From Trema orientale (Eukaryota; Streptophyta; Magnoliopsida; Rosales; Cannabaceae), in NCBI GenBank assembly GCA_002914845.1, contig JXTC01000042.1:1061477-1125476 (forward strand): a stretch of 64,000 bases of DNA. The letters are read 5' to 3'. The position numbers and the translations under genes were made by a program. The notes below the pieces were generated by a model. It saw only the letters and a list, made by a program, of their open reading frames with translations. It ran no database searches and was not told where the DNA came from. Positions 21,583 through 34,303 of this stretch are shown here, one piece after another (position 1 is the first letter of the stretch; each line of letters begins with the position of its first letter).

Positions 21583-23811
21583 ATATTGTGAGTTCAACTT
21601 GGTGGTTGAATCTGAGAGGTATGAAACAGCAAAAGCTGCATGTATTGCTGCCCCAATGGGAAGCACATCCTCATCTACAACATAGTATGGGCTATGTGGT
21701 ATATAAGTGGCTCCTATCTTTTCATTCCCTGTGCCTAAAAACAGAAAAGATCCAGGAACCTTTTCTAAGTAGAAAGCAAAATCTTCACTTCCCATAAAGG
21801 TGTGGGATAATTTTGTGTTTTCTTCACCAACGATTTCGCTTGAAATTCGCCGAACATGTTCATAAATTCTCTCATCGTTTATAGTTGGTGGAATACTGGT
21901 TTGTCCCTCCCCTGAGAAGTCAATCTCAGCTGAACACCGATGCACAGCCGCTTGCCCTTTGATGACCTGTCACACAAGAGAATTGTGCATTAGATTTCAT
22001 TTCAGAAAGTTGAACCTTTTTCCAAGCTTAATTCTGGTACTTTTTTCTTTGATCATTTGTAAAGGTAGCAGCCAATATGTTACCTCCTCTATTCTTTCCC
22101 TCAAAGCATTGAAGCTTTTGGTGCTAAAAGCTCTGAAAGTACCGGCTATAGTAGCCGAGTCAGGGATAACATTGAAAGTAGTCCCAGCTTGAATCATAGC
22201 CACAGAAACCACCTAAATTTTAACACAATCTGAGGTGAATAAATCTGATACAACCTTCTACAAATTACATTCTAAAGATTCAAATAGTGCTCGTTCAGAT
22301 GAGAGATTCCACATTCCCACAACATGGTCTCTGAGTAGCTAATACTAATAATAATAATAATAATACCTGGGAATCTAGAGGGTCTATCTCCCGGGAGACA
22401 ATGCTTTGCAAGCTAATTACAGAGGTTGAAGCTGCCAGAATTGGATCAATGGATTGTTGTGGAATCGCGGCGTGGCCTCCTTTGCCGCTGATTTTCGCTT
22501 TGAAGCTACCACAGCCGGCTAGAAACTCTTTAGGCCTCGCTGCAACGGTACCTGTGGGGAAGGTAGGTGATATGTGCAAGCCAAGGATGGCCTCTACATT
22601 ATCGAGTGCCCCTTCTTTGATCATGTCCTCTGCGCCTACACCTCGCTCCTCGGCTGGTTGGAATATAAGAACTACAGTCCCCTGCATATCATAGGAATGG
22701 TGTCGATAAATGATCATTTCGTAGCAGTGAAGACAAGAGATGAATATGCGAAATCGAAAAAGTCGTGGCCAAATTCGACTTCACCTGTAACACATCTCGG
22801 AGTTCTTGAAGTATCTTCGCAGCACCGAGGAGCATGGTGACGTGAACATCGTGGCCGCAGGCGTGCATTTTGCCATCCTTCTTGCTTTTGTGCTCCCATT
22901 CCACCATTTCCTACTCAAATGCAACAACATTTCCAAGTCAAGTTCACTTCGAAAACGTCACCTCATTTGCTGTTGTTTTGTTTTCGCAATGTTATAGCTG
23001 AAATTAACCTCCTTTCCTTATAAACTATGCCGTCCAGAATCTAGTATTCCAGTTACTAAATTATCAAGAAGTTATTCGAAACATGTCTACCCTGACTTAT
23101 AGATTATCAGAATTACCGATTATACCCTGAAGTTTCGACCTTTTGATCTTAGAAACTCTCCATTTTTTCGGCCATACCACATGGTTTAAACTTAAAACAC
23201 AAGTGAAACAGAGAACTACAGCAAAGTACTCAACGACAGTTTTGGGCTTCAGGGTTATTAGCACCCTCGAGTTATGTCACAGTTGACTGCCAAACAGTAC
23301 CTTAATAAAACTATAGAACTTTAATAAAAGCAATAATTGAATAGGATGACTAATCTGATTAGACCCAACAATTTTCTTGTTGGACGAAAACAGAACAACA
23401 ACGAAAAATCCCCATCAAGTGAACATTTACCTGTATAGGCAAGGCATCCATATCTGCCCTAAGAGCCACAAAGGGTGGAGAACCAGACCCAATAGTAGCA
23501 ACCACGCCGGTCCGCGCCACGGGCCACCGGTACGGTACGCCGAGTTGGTCAAGCTCATGCCTGATGAGCTCACTAGTCTCAAGCTCTTCATAAGCAAGTT
23601 CTGGGTTCTCATGGATTCGTCTCCTTATGCCCTTCATCCAGTTAAACGTGCCGGGGTCATTAGCCAACCCAACAATTTGGTCCCTAAATGAACGATCATG
23701 ATTTGCTATGGAGGAGTTCAAGCTTGTTTCACCATCACAAGTTTGGAGAATCAAAGAGAAGCATAAAGATATGTTAATGGAGATTAGGAATATGAGTTGA
23801 TGAAACTCCAT
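21580..23811 (-). CDS. ILR1-like IAA-amino acid hydrolase (M20 peptidase family)
   Basis: Amidohydrolase that releases free auxin from IAA-amino acid conjugates, usually in the ER. Five exons: 23811-23431, 22910-22785, 22681-22367, 22212-22084 and 21966-21580, giving 445 residues. A hydrophobic signal peptide occupies about residues 1-27. The metal-site motifs are intact: HACGHDVH (Cys145, His147), PAEE (Glu180/181), GLH (His205) and the late [10 protein letters not shown] (His408). Other family motifs are [53 protein letters not shown] and MGSEDFAFY. The C-terminus is LNSQY, so the KDEL/HDEL-type ER retention signal found in several ILR1/ILL proteins is absent and localisation is uncertain. 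Its substrate amino acid cannot be predicted. The 72-base 3' duplication abuts its stop. Confidence 0.94.
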
Positions 23812-24377
23812 GTGGCCAACTGGTAGATGTAACACAAAGACGGGTACACTATAGATACAAGTAGATATGATATTTTTATAAGCTTTACAAGATAACACTT
23901 GCGAAAGGAATCAATATATTTCTCTGAACTCACCACCTCAAATGGTAATATCACATTAAAGTATATATGTATTATATATAGAAGAAGGTTACTTTTACGG
24001 GATTCATGGGGTTCGTTATTCTCTGTTTTCTAAATTTTTAAATGTGTCACACGGTACAGATTTCAAGTGACAGGGGAACAAAAGTCAAGCCCATCATCTG
24101 CAAGAAATAGAATAATCACATGTGATTTTTCTATTTTTATTTGTTTGTTTGGTCTATATTATTTAATGCAAATAGGCACTAAAAAAACATTATGCGAATT
24201 ATTGGAAAGAGTAAAAATTCAGAAGCAAAAGTGGCGGAGAAATTCTTGTGGTGGATTAATGTGATTGAGTGGAGGAGAGTGAAACAGATGAGGCCAATAG
24301 TTGCCAAGAATGACTAGCTGATGAGGTGGGACCCCCGAGCAATAAGAGAGCGGGGGATAAAGAAAGAGAAAAAAGCG

Positions 24378-24419
24378 CACGTGCTGAAAATTGAGTGGCG
24401 AAATAGAATACTGCACGTG
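24378..24419. promoter_or_regulatory. Pair of G-boxes upstream of the ILR1-like gene
   Basis: Two palindromic CACGTG cores (24378-24383 and 24414-24419) are 36 bases apart and about 570-610 bases upstream of the hydrolase ATG. Such paired G-boxes are typical binding sites for bZIP or bHLH (including PIF) factors. Function is inferred from sequence alone. Confidence 0.45.
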
Positions 24420-26639
24420 AACAGAGCACCAATTTTTGGCAGCTGCAGCCATGCACCGCCAGAAAAATCAGAGAGACGTATGCCAATGGGACGAGACATA
24501 GACATAATTCATTTGCCACAATTCTGCTGACCTATTTTTTTATAACATTTTTCTTTTGGTTTGGAAAATCCTATGGTAGGCAGGCATAAATGGCTCCTAA
24601 CCGTAAGAGCACTGTATTTCTTAATCCGACGGTTCTTATTAGATCTAAGTCATGCGCATTGTGTAATATAAGGCAGCAGAAAATTACCTCTTGTTGACTG
24701 TTGTCATCCAGAAACCAAGGGTGTAAACGTCAATTGAAACGCCGGGTAATGGGAAGGTTTGGCACCGTTAAATAGGGTTTAAAATGAGGGAAAAAAAAAG
24801 GAAGAAGAAAAATAAAAGCGCGTTTGATATAGAATTCGAATCATATTCTACAAATTCAAAAATAACTTGATAGGATAAAATCTAAAATAATTAGGATTTT
24901 TGAACCGGCTATTGTAGAATTTTCGAATGATTGGAAGCTAATAGTTGTTTAGAAGCGGTCGAGGGGGAAGATTGATGGAAACTGGAGATATCGTTTTGCA
25001 ATTTTGATCTTCTTAGCTTGTTGAAGCCTGAAGGTTTTGGCGGCCGATATTCCCATGTAAGTTTTCAATTTTCTGGTGGCATGGTTCAAACCTTTAATTA
25101 TTGAATCGTCTAACAACGGATTATTCGTAACATTTAATTAATTATATTGATATTGGTCTAATAAATATTAGATTTAAGCAAAGCAAATATTGGATTTTAG
25201 ACAAATGTGTATTAGGGAATTAGAGTCTTCGAGGCTAGAAGATGGATGTTTGCTCAATAGTGTAATATTAGAAGCTTTGAGTTTGCATTTAAGTAAAGAA
25301 AAACCAGTGGTTAGTTCATCAGTAAAAAAAAGATAATGTTATGGAGCATCGATGGTGTACAGTACCACATAATGTGTCAATTTGTCACTGACTAATCATA
25401 ATTATAATTCATGAGAGGCTCCTGTGGGATCTAATCTATTAATTAGAATCATCCACTAACAGACAGATACGTTATTGTTGTACTGGACACCACTGATATT
25501 TATAGCATTATCCGTAAAAATAAATGGTGAGAAAGAAACTTAACGGTCCGTTTGGTTGCCCTCTCAGTGGTCGTTACCAGTCACTATGAGACTAATAAGT
25601 TACGGACAATAGCAGACTACTTGCTGTGGCCCTCAGGATTTCACAACCTTAGGATTTTGATCCAAAGGGATATTAAAGCAGTCATATGAGTAGGAGCGAT
25701 ATATAGTAGAATTCTCCTTTCTTTTGTGTGGTGTCCTACAAGTACTGCTATATGTCCTGTACCGCTGCTAGATGTATTGTGTATATCATGAAATTATTGA
25801 GTAGTATTGTATAAAGTTGATATACGGTAAAAGAAAGTGGTAGCAACAATGACGCGTGAGGCTAATGTAGTGAAATTTACGTGGAGCCTATGTAGTATAT
25901 ATGGGTATGATCGAAACACGAATCCATGGTATATTAACTACGTTGCTTTTTTTTTTTTTCCTTTCTTTCTTTCATTTTGACTTGATGTTATTATTAAGAT
26001 TAACTTAGGGGAATCATGTGACAGTTCAAATGCATTGAAGTTATTTGACTGTGATAAATAACATTTCAGGTAAGCTCAAAATTATACCAACACTCTCTAT
26101 ATTATGTTGATATTTATTGACATTCCATGAATAAAAACTATTTACACAAACACTTTTTGGGTTTGAAAAAGGTGAAAATCAATTAAATTTCACTATGCAT
26201 CTAGGTTACTCTTTTTGTTTAAACAATTAAATTAATAATGACGAAAAAAATCATGTTTAAAAGTAGGAATTTTATAAGTTTTGATTATTAGGGGTGCTTA
26301 ATTATTTTGTTTTATTTATCACTTTTGAATTTCAAGAGTAGTGGCGTAAATATTTCCAGAGCATGAAATCATCGTTATTCGTTTTTTTTTTTTTTTAAAA
26401 AAAGAAACTCGCGTACAGGGAAAGCAGAAAAAGGTGTACTATGTGGTTCTGATTTTCCGCCTCGTTTTTCTTATTTTGCTACTGGTCACAAATCAACAAA
26501 GATAATCATACTCTTTCTCTAGTTTCAAATAAGGATCCTTTTCCTTAGTTAAAAAGGTAACTTCTCTGGTCCCTTTCGCTTGAAAAATAACTTTTGGGAT
26601 GGTAATATTATGTTTCGTGCCCTTATATGAGGAATGGTA
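24420..26639. other. Intergenic, no supported gene
   Basis: Contains MITE copy 25332-25512. A short GC-richer patch around 24950-25070, with a GT donor-like CCCATGTAAGTTTTC, could be an untranslated first exon of an unseen transcript, but no coding continuation was found. GGTCCGTTTGGTTGC at about 25544 looks like a MITE left end without a visible partner. Confidence 0.4.
25332..25512 (+). mobile_element. Foldback MITE, family A, copy 3
   Basis: The inverted ends are GATAATGTTATGGAGCATCG on the left and, inverted, GATAATGCTATAAATATCAG on the right, with shared words GTGTxCAGTACxACA and TGTCxxTxTGTCACTG inside. It shares the core GGGATCTAATCTATTAATTA with the copies at 2159-2342 and 7105-7282. 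Confidence 0.72.
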
Positions 26640-28677
26640 ATATAATTTATGATTATTAATTAGTATTGCGAAAAATTCGCAAGTACACAAAATTGTAAAA
26701 ATAAGCAATATAATGATAAGTGAATATTTTGTCCTATGGAGATTGATTAGCTAAAATTTCTTACTAAATAATAAATTGGATTAATTCTAATTTTATCTAA
26801 CTAATTAAAATTTAAAAATAAAGAAATTAAAATAAAAATACTAAAAATAAAAATAAAAATAAAATACTAAATTAAATAAATCACCAGAAAATAAAATAAA
26901 AAAAATACCAATGCAAAATAACCTAAGACACCAATTTCACCTTCCTATTCCTCTTAATTTTTTATTGTTTCTCTCTAATCCAATTAATTTATCCAAGTGC
27001 CAATTAGAATATCATAATGTATATTACTAATCTCTTCCAAGACTTAGTAATAATATATTTACTTAATAATTTACTATATTCCCATGTAAATTGAATTAAG
27101 CAAAACATTCATTAAGTTCCATGATTTCTTTTAAAATTGCATAAACCTATGAGTATCTTCCTATCCTATATAATTTATGTTATTCTATTTATGGACATAT
27201 TCTAAACTATTTCTTCCAATTCGGTTTCGAAATTTGTAATCAATTAATCGAGTGACCAATTCAATTAAGAGCATTAAGCACAAATAGAATAAACAATTGG
27301 TAATATAAAGAAATTGGAATTAAAAATAAACTAAGGAATATTAAGAATCATGGTCGGGACCTATTGACATCCTAGAAACAAAAATCTAGTTCACAACTAA
27401 ATAAATAAAAACTAAAATAATTAATTTAAGTATCCTAAGAAAAATAAAAACTAAAACTGAAAAAATAAAACTAAATTGAAAAATCCGCGGTTGAAACTCC
27501 ACTCCACTACTGCTCTCTATCTCTTTCTCTTTCTCTCTCTGGACTAGTATTTCCCTTTCTAGAATGGTTTATTTTTTTTCTTGTTTTGTAGTCCTTTTAT
27601 AGCCGAAAAGAGAGTGTTTATGTTGTACACGGATTTCAAAACTGTATTTTGATTGGTCAATGTGATGTGGTGTTACCCAATTTTTTCATTTATTTTTTAT
27701 TTTTTTAACAAAATCTGAGCTTAGCGAAATAATCAGGTGCGAAAGGTTTCTGTAAGTTCGGTCCGTAAATCACTGCTGATTGCCTAAAAGGAAAGTTTGA
27801 CTTCAAGTATCTGACATGGCATCATGAGACAAGAGAAAAAATTAGGTACGGGACATGCAGAGCACTAGATCCGACTGACCTAAAGGAGTCTGCGCCAGCT
27901 GGCATGTCGCGGGGCCTACTGCCTTCTGCTCCTCCTCACTCGCCTGGTCCTCGCGTGTGCTATACGCACCTACCAGATGCGTTTGGATGTTGATTCGATG
28001 ATCGAAAACACGCCTCACATCCAATTCTTTACTCTCGCATTTGGGCTTCAATTTTCCGAAGTTTATTCTCTCTTTCTCTTTTTTTCAAATAACATCAGAT
28101 TTTGATTAAGTCAATAACTCAAATAAAATAAAAATTTAAATCAAATTAAATTTAATTAATTAAAGTAAATTAAATGCCTAAATCTATTAAAATAACCTGA
28201 AACTAAATACAGCTAAATCTAATTCAAATAAAATAAAATAATTTAAAATTCTAAATTAAAACTACTCAAAAGACACATATTTTAATAAGCTAAAAGCATA
28301 AATAACTCTATTTTTGTAGAGTTATCAATTAACTCTAAAAAAGTCATAATTTTATGATCACAAATTATATAACATTTATCCCACGACATTACTAAAAATG
28401 TTTATTTTTTAAATACTCTTAAAAAATTATTTTATTCTAAATTACTACTAATTAAGTCCATTTTTCTTTTAGTTACATATGAAATGAAACTGTCTACTTT
28501 TACAGGCTTCTCTTAAGTAAATAAATAAAGAAATAAATCTACTTTATGGACTTAATGAACTGGCCTCCCAGGCCATTTTTATGGGCACAATCTATAATTT
28601 TCTCCATTTTAAAGGCCCAATCCAATCATAAAGTAACTAAACTAATGCTTGGTTGGATGCAGGGTTGAAATGTGCAT
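26640..28677. other. Degenerate AT-rich repeat-like region
   Basis: Very AT-rich, with long stretches of AAATAAAAATA-type sequence. The phrase GCGAAAAATTCGCAAGTACAC (about 26666-26686), followed by a long non-coding AT-rich stretch, resembles untranslated or terminal regions of plant LTR retroelements, but I see no matching repeat partner or coding part. About 28542-28650 shares roughly 100 bases of recognisable similarity with the peroxidase promoter (55718-55828). Confidence 0.35.
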
Positions 28678-28691
28678 GCTTGCTAATGCTT
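28678..28691. repeat. Target-site duplication of the LINE (3' side copy)
   Basis: GCTTGCTAATGCTT occurs here and again at 39871-39884, at the two ends of the L1-like element. A 14-base duplication is in the normal range for L1-type target-primed insertion. Confidence 0.9.
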
Positions 28692-29222
28692 TTTTTTTTC
28701 TTTTTTTTTTTTGCTGGAAAAAGAATTATATTTAATAAATAGGATGAAAACTAAAAAGTCCATACAAATATAAAGGGACCAATAATTACTATCCACCACA
28801 GAATTAGAAGAAGAGGCAAAAGACAAAAGATTGCCTAAAAAGTCAAAAAGAGCTCATCTACAAACAGAATGGGCTACACAATTAAGACATCTGGGAATCC
28901 AAGAAAAAGAGACCAAATCAAAAGTCTTTAGTAAGCGTAGTGTTGCAGCAACTATTAAGACCATTAATCACATTAAGGCAATCACCTTCAAATTCTACTA
29001 AGTTTTATCCTTGGGAAATAGCTATCTCCACTCCCTTGAGCATAGCAAAAGCATTAGCTGCCTCCACTGATTGACAAGAGCTCCTAAAGACTCTAATACT
29101 AACCACTTCTCCTAAGGAGTTTCTGGCCATAATTCCAGCTATCGAGTCTTGACTCAAAATAGAAGCATTAACTTTAATATAGCCTTTGTTTGATGGGTGC
29201 CAGTGCTACGCGGGATCACTTG

Positions 29223-29451
29223 TGGTGCAGCAGATCGTAAAAGTTTGAGAATATGTAATAGTAACTATATAATAGAAGTCTGAAAAAACTATTCCACTCA
29301 AAAACTAGAGACAACTACTTAAATAGTTTACACAGCTGACTTCTAATTGGAAACAGTAGGAAGAAAATTCTAGAATTTACCTAATAATGAATTGGGCAAC
29401 TAAACAATAAGGAAACTATAATAAAGGAAAGTCTTAATCGGTACTGTATCA
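29223..29451 (-). repeat. 3' LTR of the Gypsy element
   Basis: This 229-base copy matches 34075-34303. On the minus strand it starts TGATACAGTACC and ends CTGCTGCACCA. A purine-rich tract (AGTGGTGGGGAT on the minus strand, 29452-29463) precedes it. Confidence 0.93.
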
Positions 29452-32400
29452 ATCCCCACCACTTAAAGAAAAACTCGTCCTCGAGTTGAACAACTGTATA
29501 GAACTCTCATCAGGAGGATAATACTCAAAAATATCAGCAACATTAAATGTAGGCGAGATATTCATATCAGCAGGAAGATCAATCTTATAAGCATTGTTAT
29601 TTATCTTTTTCAAAATGCAAAAAGGACCAATCTTCTTATCTTTGAGCTTGCTATAAGTTCCCGCAGGAAACGATGCTTTCGTAGGTGTACCATAACCAAA
29701 TCACCCTTCTTGAACAAGTTTTGTCGACGATGCTTGTTGGGTGCAGCCTTGTACTTCAAATTGGCAACTTCCAAATTGTCCTTCACTTCTTGATGAATCC
29801 TGTGAATATTCTTAGCAAATTCTGTAGCAGTAGGATTAACATCAAGGGTAGTAGGCAAACTTATCAAGTCTAAAGTATGTCGAGGAGCTCTTGTATAAAC
29901 AACCTCAAAAGGGGTTTTCTTAGTAGAACGATTAGGCATGCTATTAAAAGCAAATTCAATTTATGGTAAAGCGGCATCCCACTGTCGTAGTTTATCACCA
30001 CAAACACATCTCATCATATTGCCAAAAGTGTGATTAGCCACCTCAGTTTACCCATCAGTCTGCGGATGACTAGTGCTACTATAATTCAAGGAAGTGTCAA
30101 ATTTTTTCCAAGGAGTCCGCCAAAAGTGACTTAGGAATTTGACATCCCTATCCGAGGTAATGGAACGAGGAACACCATGAAGCCGAACTATTTCTCTAAA
30201 AAATAAATGAGCCAGATGAGATGCGTCAGATGTCTTCTTGCAATGAATAAAATGTGCCATCTTGGAAAAAAGATCAACTATGACAAATACCGAATCAGCT
30301 CCCCGTTGAGTTCTAGGTAGCCCAAGTACAAAATCCATAGTTAAGTCCTCCCAGATAGTCTCTGGGTCAGGCAAAGGAGTGTAGAGGCCAGTATTTTGCG
30401 ATTGCCCTTTAGCCTTTTGACATATAGGGCATCGTTGAACAAATCGCCCAATGTTCCTCTTAAGTTGAGGCCACTAAAAACGTTCCTCTACTAAGCTAAT
30501 TGTCTTGTCTCGGCCAATATGTCCACTAAGTCTTCCAGCATGCAAGTCTCGAATTAAATACTCTCTAAGAGAAGAACGAGGGATACACAGTTGGTTTCTT
30601 TTAAATAAAAACCCATCTTGAATATGAAAGCTATTAGTAGCCTCTATATTTTTACATTTAGTCCAAAGAACACCATAATCGTCATCTTCATCATAAGTAT
30701 CTTTCAAGCAGTCAAAACCAATAATTTCCCTGCAAATTGTCGCGAGTAAAGAGGCTCTCTGGCTTAACGCATCAGCTATTTTGTTTTGTTATCTTGACTT
30801 ATGTTTAATGACGAAAGTGAATTTCTGTAGAAAAGTAATCCATTGAGCATGCATGTGATTCATTATCTTTTGTGAATTGATGAACTTAAGAGCTTGGTGA
30901 TCACTAAACAAAACAAACTCTCTTTGAATCAAATAATGTTCCCGTTGCTTTAAAGCTCGAACGACCGCATAGAATTCTAATTCATAGGTAGTCCACTTCT
31001 GTCTGGCGTTACTCAACTTTTCACTAAAGTATTCCACTGGTCGACCCTTTTGAGACAAAACAGCTCCAACTCCTTGAATAGAAGCATCACACTTTACTTC
31101 GAAGAGCTTTTCAAAATTAGGCAATGCTAGTACAGGTGCGGAGCACAACTTTTCTTTAATCAAAGCAAAACTATCTTCTTGTGGTTGCTCCCACTGAAAC
31201 TTTCCATTCCTCAAGCAATCAGTGATAGGCACCATAATAATACTGAAACCTCGTATAAAGCGTCGATAAAAAGTCGCTAGACCATGAAAACTTTGCACCT
31301 CATGTATAGTGCGCGGTACTGGTCAATCTCGAATTGCTTGGACCTTCGTTTCATTAACCTAAATTCCATCTTTTCCTATTATAAAACCAAGCAACAAAAG
31401 TTGACTAGTTAAGAAAGTACACTTTTTAAGATTGATGTACAATTTATTAGCTTGTAAGGCTAAAAGAACTTCCCGTAAATGTGATAAATGATCTTCTTCA
31501 CTTTGACTATAGATGAGAATACCATCGAAATAAACTATTGCAAACGTTCCAATGAACAGTCGAAGGACTTGGTTCAACAATCTCATAAAAGTGCTTGGAG
31601 CATTTGACAATCCAAAAGGCATTACTAGCCATTCATAAAGGCCATCCTTTGTCTTAAATGCAGTCTTCCATTCATCTCCAAGACGTATACGAATTTGGTG
31701 GTATCCACTGCGTAAATCAAGTTTGGAAAAGACCTTTGCTCCATCTAACTTGTCCAACATATCATTCAAATGTGGAATAGGAAAATGATACTTGATAGTG
31801 ATCTTATTGATAGCGCGACTATCTACACACATTCGCCAACTTCCATCCTTCTTTGGAGTAAGCAATACAGGAACTGCACAAGGACTCATGCTTTCTCGAA
31901 TCATCCCTTTATCAAGTAATTCATTCACCTGTCATTGTAACTCCCCATACTCTGCTGGACTCATACGATAATGTGACAAATTATGCAAATTAGCACCTGG
32001 TACTAGGTCTATATTATGTTGGATGTTCCGCATAGGAGGCAATTTATTGGGCAACTCTGTTAGCGACAAATTAGAAAATTAAGCTAAAAGCTGATGAACT
32101 TTCTCAGGAACTTCAAGGGCATCTTCAGATAAACCCTTGACAATAAGTGCCATGACAAAGTTTGGTTCTTTGACTTGCTCCATGAATTCAGAACCTGGTA
32201 CACTAGTGAAAAGTTGCTCCTTCACTTTGTTAACACTAACTTCACTGGTCATCTTCTGTTGAGGCAACAAAACTATTTTCTTATCGTACCACCAAAACAT
32301 ATAAGTATTGTCTCTCCTCTTATAAGTCGCATCCACATCAAAATGCCATGGTCGTCCCAAAAGGATATGGCAAGCGTCCATATCTACCACGTCACAGACA

Positions 32401-34058
32401 ACTTCATCCTTATAGTATTTCCTAATAGACAATGCAACTTTGCAGATTTCCATAACTTGAACTTCTGGGCCTTTCTTAATCCAAGCAATCTTATATGGTG
32501 AAGGATGCTTCTCAACTTTCAGGTTCAATGTCTTCACAAGGGCCTTAGAGATAATATTCTCGCTACTACCACTATCAATAATAATATTACACACTTTATT
32601 ACTAATAGTGCATCAAGTTCTGAAAATTTTGTGGCGTTGAGAGTCATCGTTCTTCTTAGAAGCCAACAACAATCTTTGTACGATACACGTAACAGGTTCT
32701 CCTTCGTCTCCTTCTGCAAATTCAGCACCTTCATATTCATCCTCTCCTTCCTCATATTGATCACCATCATCTTCTTCAAAAAAATTCACAAGTTGTCGTT
32801 GAGGACATTCATTAGAACGATGTCTAGGTTAATTACATCTAAAACACTTCCCAACATTTGGTCGCACATAAGGATTATTGTTGGTGCGATTTTGTTGCTG
32901 ATTATAAGTATGAGTGTTTCCAAAAGTGGAATCCTCCTTCTTGCCTTTATTTTGACCTGAGTTTTGACTCGTTGAAGGATTTTTTTTAGTATCCGCATAG
33001 TTATCTGTTGTGAACTTCTTGGAGTGTTGACTTTGGTCCTAATTATGCCTTCTGAAATTATGTAGAGTGCGAACAATGGGTCTGTTTAATTGGCTTTCAA
33101 TCTTATATGCCAAATTCACAACTTCTGTTAAATTCCAAACATTCTGTAGTACAATACGATCTTGGATATCCAATTTTAGGCCACCCATATATCGAGCAAT
33201 CTGCTGATTTTCTGTTTCAGACAAGTTGTTTCGAGCACTCAAGCGATAAAATTCTTCTGTATATTCACTAAGAGTTCGGTTGCCTTGTTGAGAATTTTGA
33301 TATTGTTGATACAATAGTCGTTCAAAATCAGGTGGAAGAAATCTCTCACGTAATAAGTATTTCATCTTTGTCCAAGTATGAACTGGTAATTTACCTTGTC
33401 ATCGCCAATTAAGTTGGAGTTGTTCCCACTAAGCAGAAGCTCCTCCCTTCAACTTATATGCCACAAGCTTTACTTGGTGTTCTCTATATTCTATACCCAA
33501 TCAAGAAAATCTTCTATATTCATTCGCTCATCAAACACCGGTAAATCCATCTTCATCTTAAAAGCTTGTTGATTTCTTCTAATTGGTCCATGACCAACAT
33601 CTTGATTAATAGGCCCAAAATCTACTTCTTCATCAGATGAATCAAAATCAATTTGTCCTCGGTTAATAATTTGCGACTGCCCAATAGGAAGAAAATTTCT
33701 ACCCCATTGAAAACCACCACCAACACGTCGTGGGAGGTCACCGCCATCGCGCCGTCCTTGGTTGATCACGATTGGTCGGTCACCAAGTTGATTCACATAT
33801 GGATTAACAGCAACTTCCGCTGCTGCGTTTTGTAATTGGACACCGGGTAATTCCAATTGTCTCGCCAATGGGTCTCCATCAATACCAACAGCCATAGCAG
33901 TCAAAGTCTACTGAATGGCTCTCAGTATCTCCTCAACTCCGTCAAGTCATCGCTCTATATTACGGACCGAGGCTTGTAATTCTTTCTTCTACCGATCATC
34001 GCCAACAGGAACTCTACCATCTCCACCATCGCTAGCCATCAATACAGGTCGAAACCTT

Positions 34059-34071
34059 GAATCTGATACCA
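34059..34071 (-). other. Primer binding site of the Gypsy element
   Basis: On the minus strand this reads TGGTATCAGATTC, three bases inside the 5' LTR. The first ten bases match the complement of the initiator tRNA-Met 3' end used by many plant LTR elements. Confidence 0.85.
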
Positions 34072-34074
34072 CTT

Positions 34075-34303
34075 TGGTGCAGCAGATCGTAAAAGTTTGA
34101 GAATATGTAATAGTAACTATATAATAGAAGTCTGAAAAAACTATTCCACTCAAAAACTAGAGACAACTACTTAAATAGTTTACACGGATGACTTTTAATT
34201 GGAAACAATAGGAAGAAAATTATAGAATTTACCTAATAATGAACTGGGCAACAAAACAATAAGGAAACTATAATAAAGAAAAGTCTTAATCGGTACTGCA
34301 TCA
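34075..34303 (-). repeat. 5' LTR of the Gypsy element
   Basis: A 229-base partner of 29223-29451, at about 96% identity by eye. It begins TGATGCAGTACC on the minus strand and is followed inwards by AAG and then the primer site. Confidence 0.93.

Larger units (their letters stand above)
29223..34303 (-). mobile_element. Ty3/Gypsy LTR retrotransposon (fossil) inserted in the LINE
   Basis: A complete-looking but broken element, 5081 bases, flanked by a 5-base duplication ACTTG (29218-29222 and 34304-34308). Two 229-base LTRs (TG..CA on the minus strand) differ at about nine positions, roughly 4%, suggesting an age of the order of one to three million years under common plant rates (inference). 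The primer site beside the 5' LTR matches initiator tRNA-Met (TGGTATCAGAT), and a purine tract lies beside the 3' LTR. Parts in order on the minus strand: gag (about 33.9-33.0 kb), aspartic protease (32.6-32.1), reverse transcriptase (31.9-31.4), RNase H (31.3-30.8), integrase (30.7-29.5). This pol order defines Ty3/Gypsy; the short LTRs suggest a Reina-like chromovirus but no chromodomain was recognised. It carries several breaks, of the order of ten. Confidence 0.93.

Noticed and set aside
22401-22840. Plus-strand open frames opposite the ILR1-like gene
   Set aside because: They lie exactly antisense to conserved hydrolase exons and are shadows of that coding sequence.
24219-24530. Overlapping minus- and plus-strand open frames upstream of the ILR1-like gene
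   Set aside because: None encodes a known domain; the region reads as promoter DNA with G-boxes.
24950-25075. Possible untranslated first exon with a GTAAGT-like donor
   Set aside because: No downstream acceptor with a coding exon could be found within the window.
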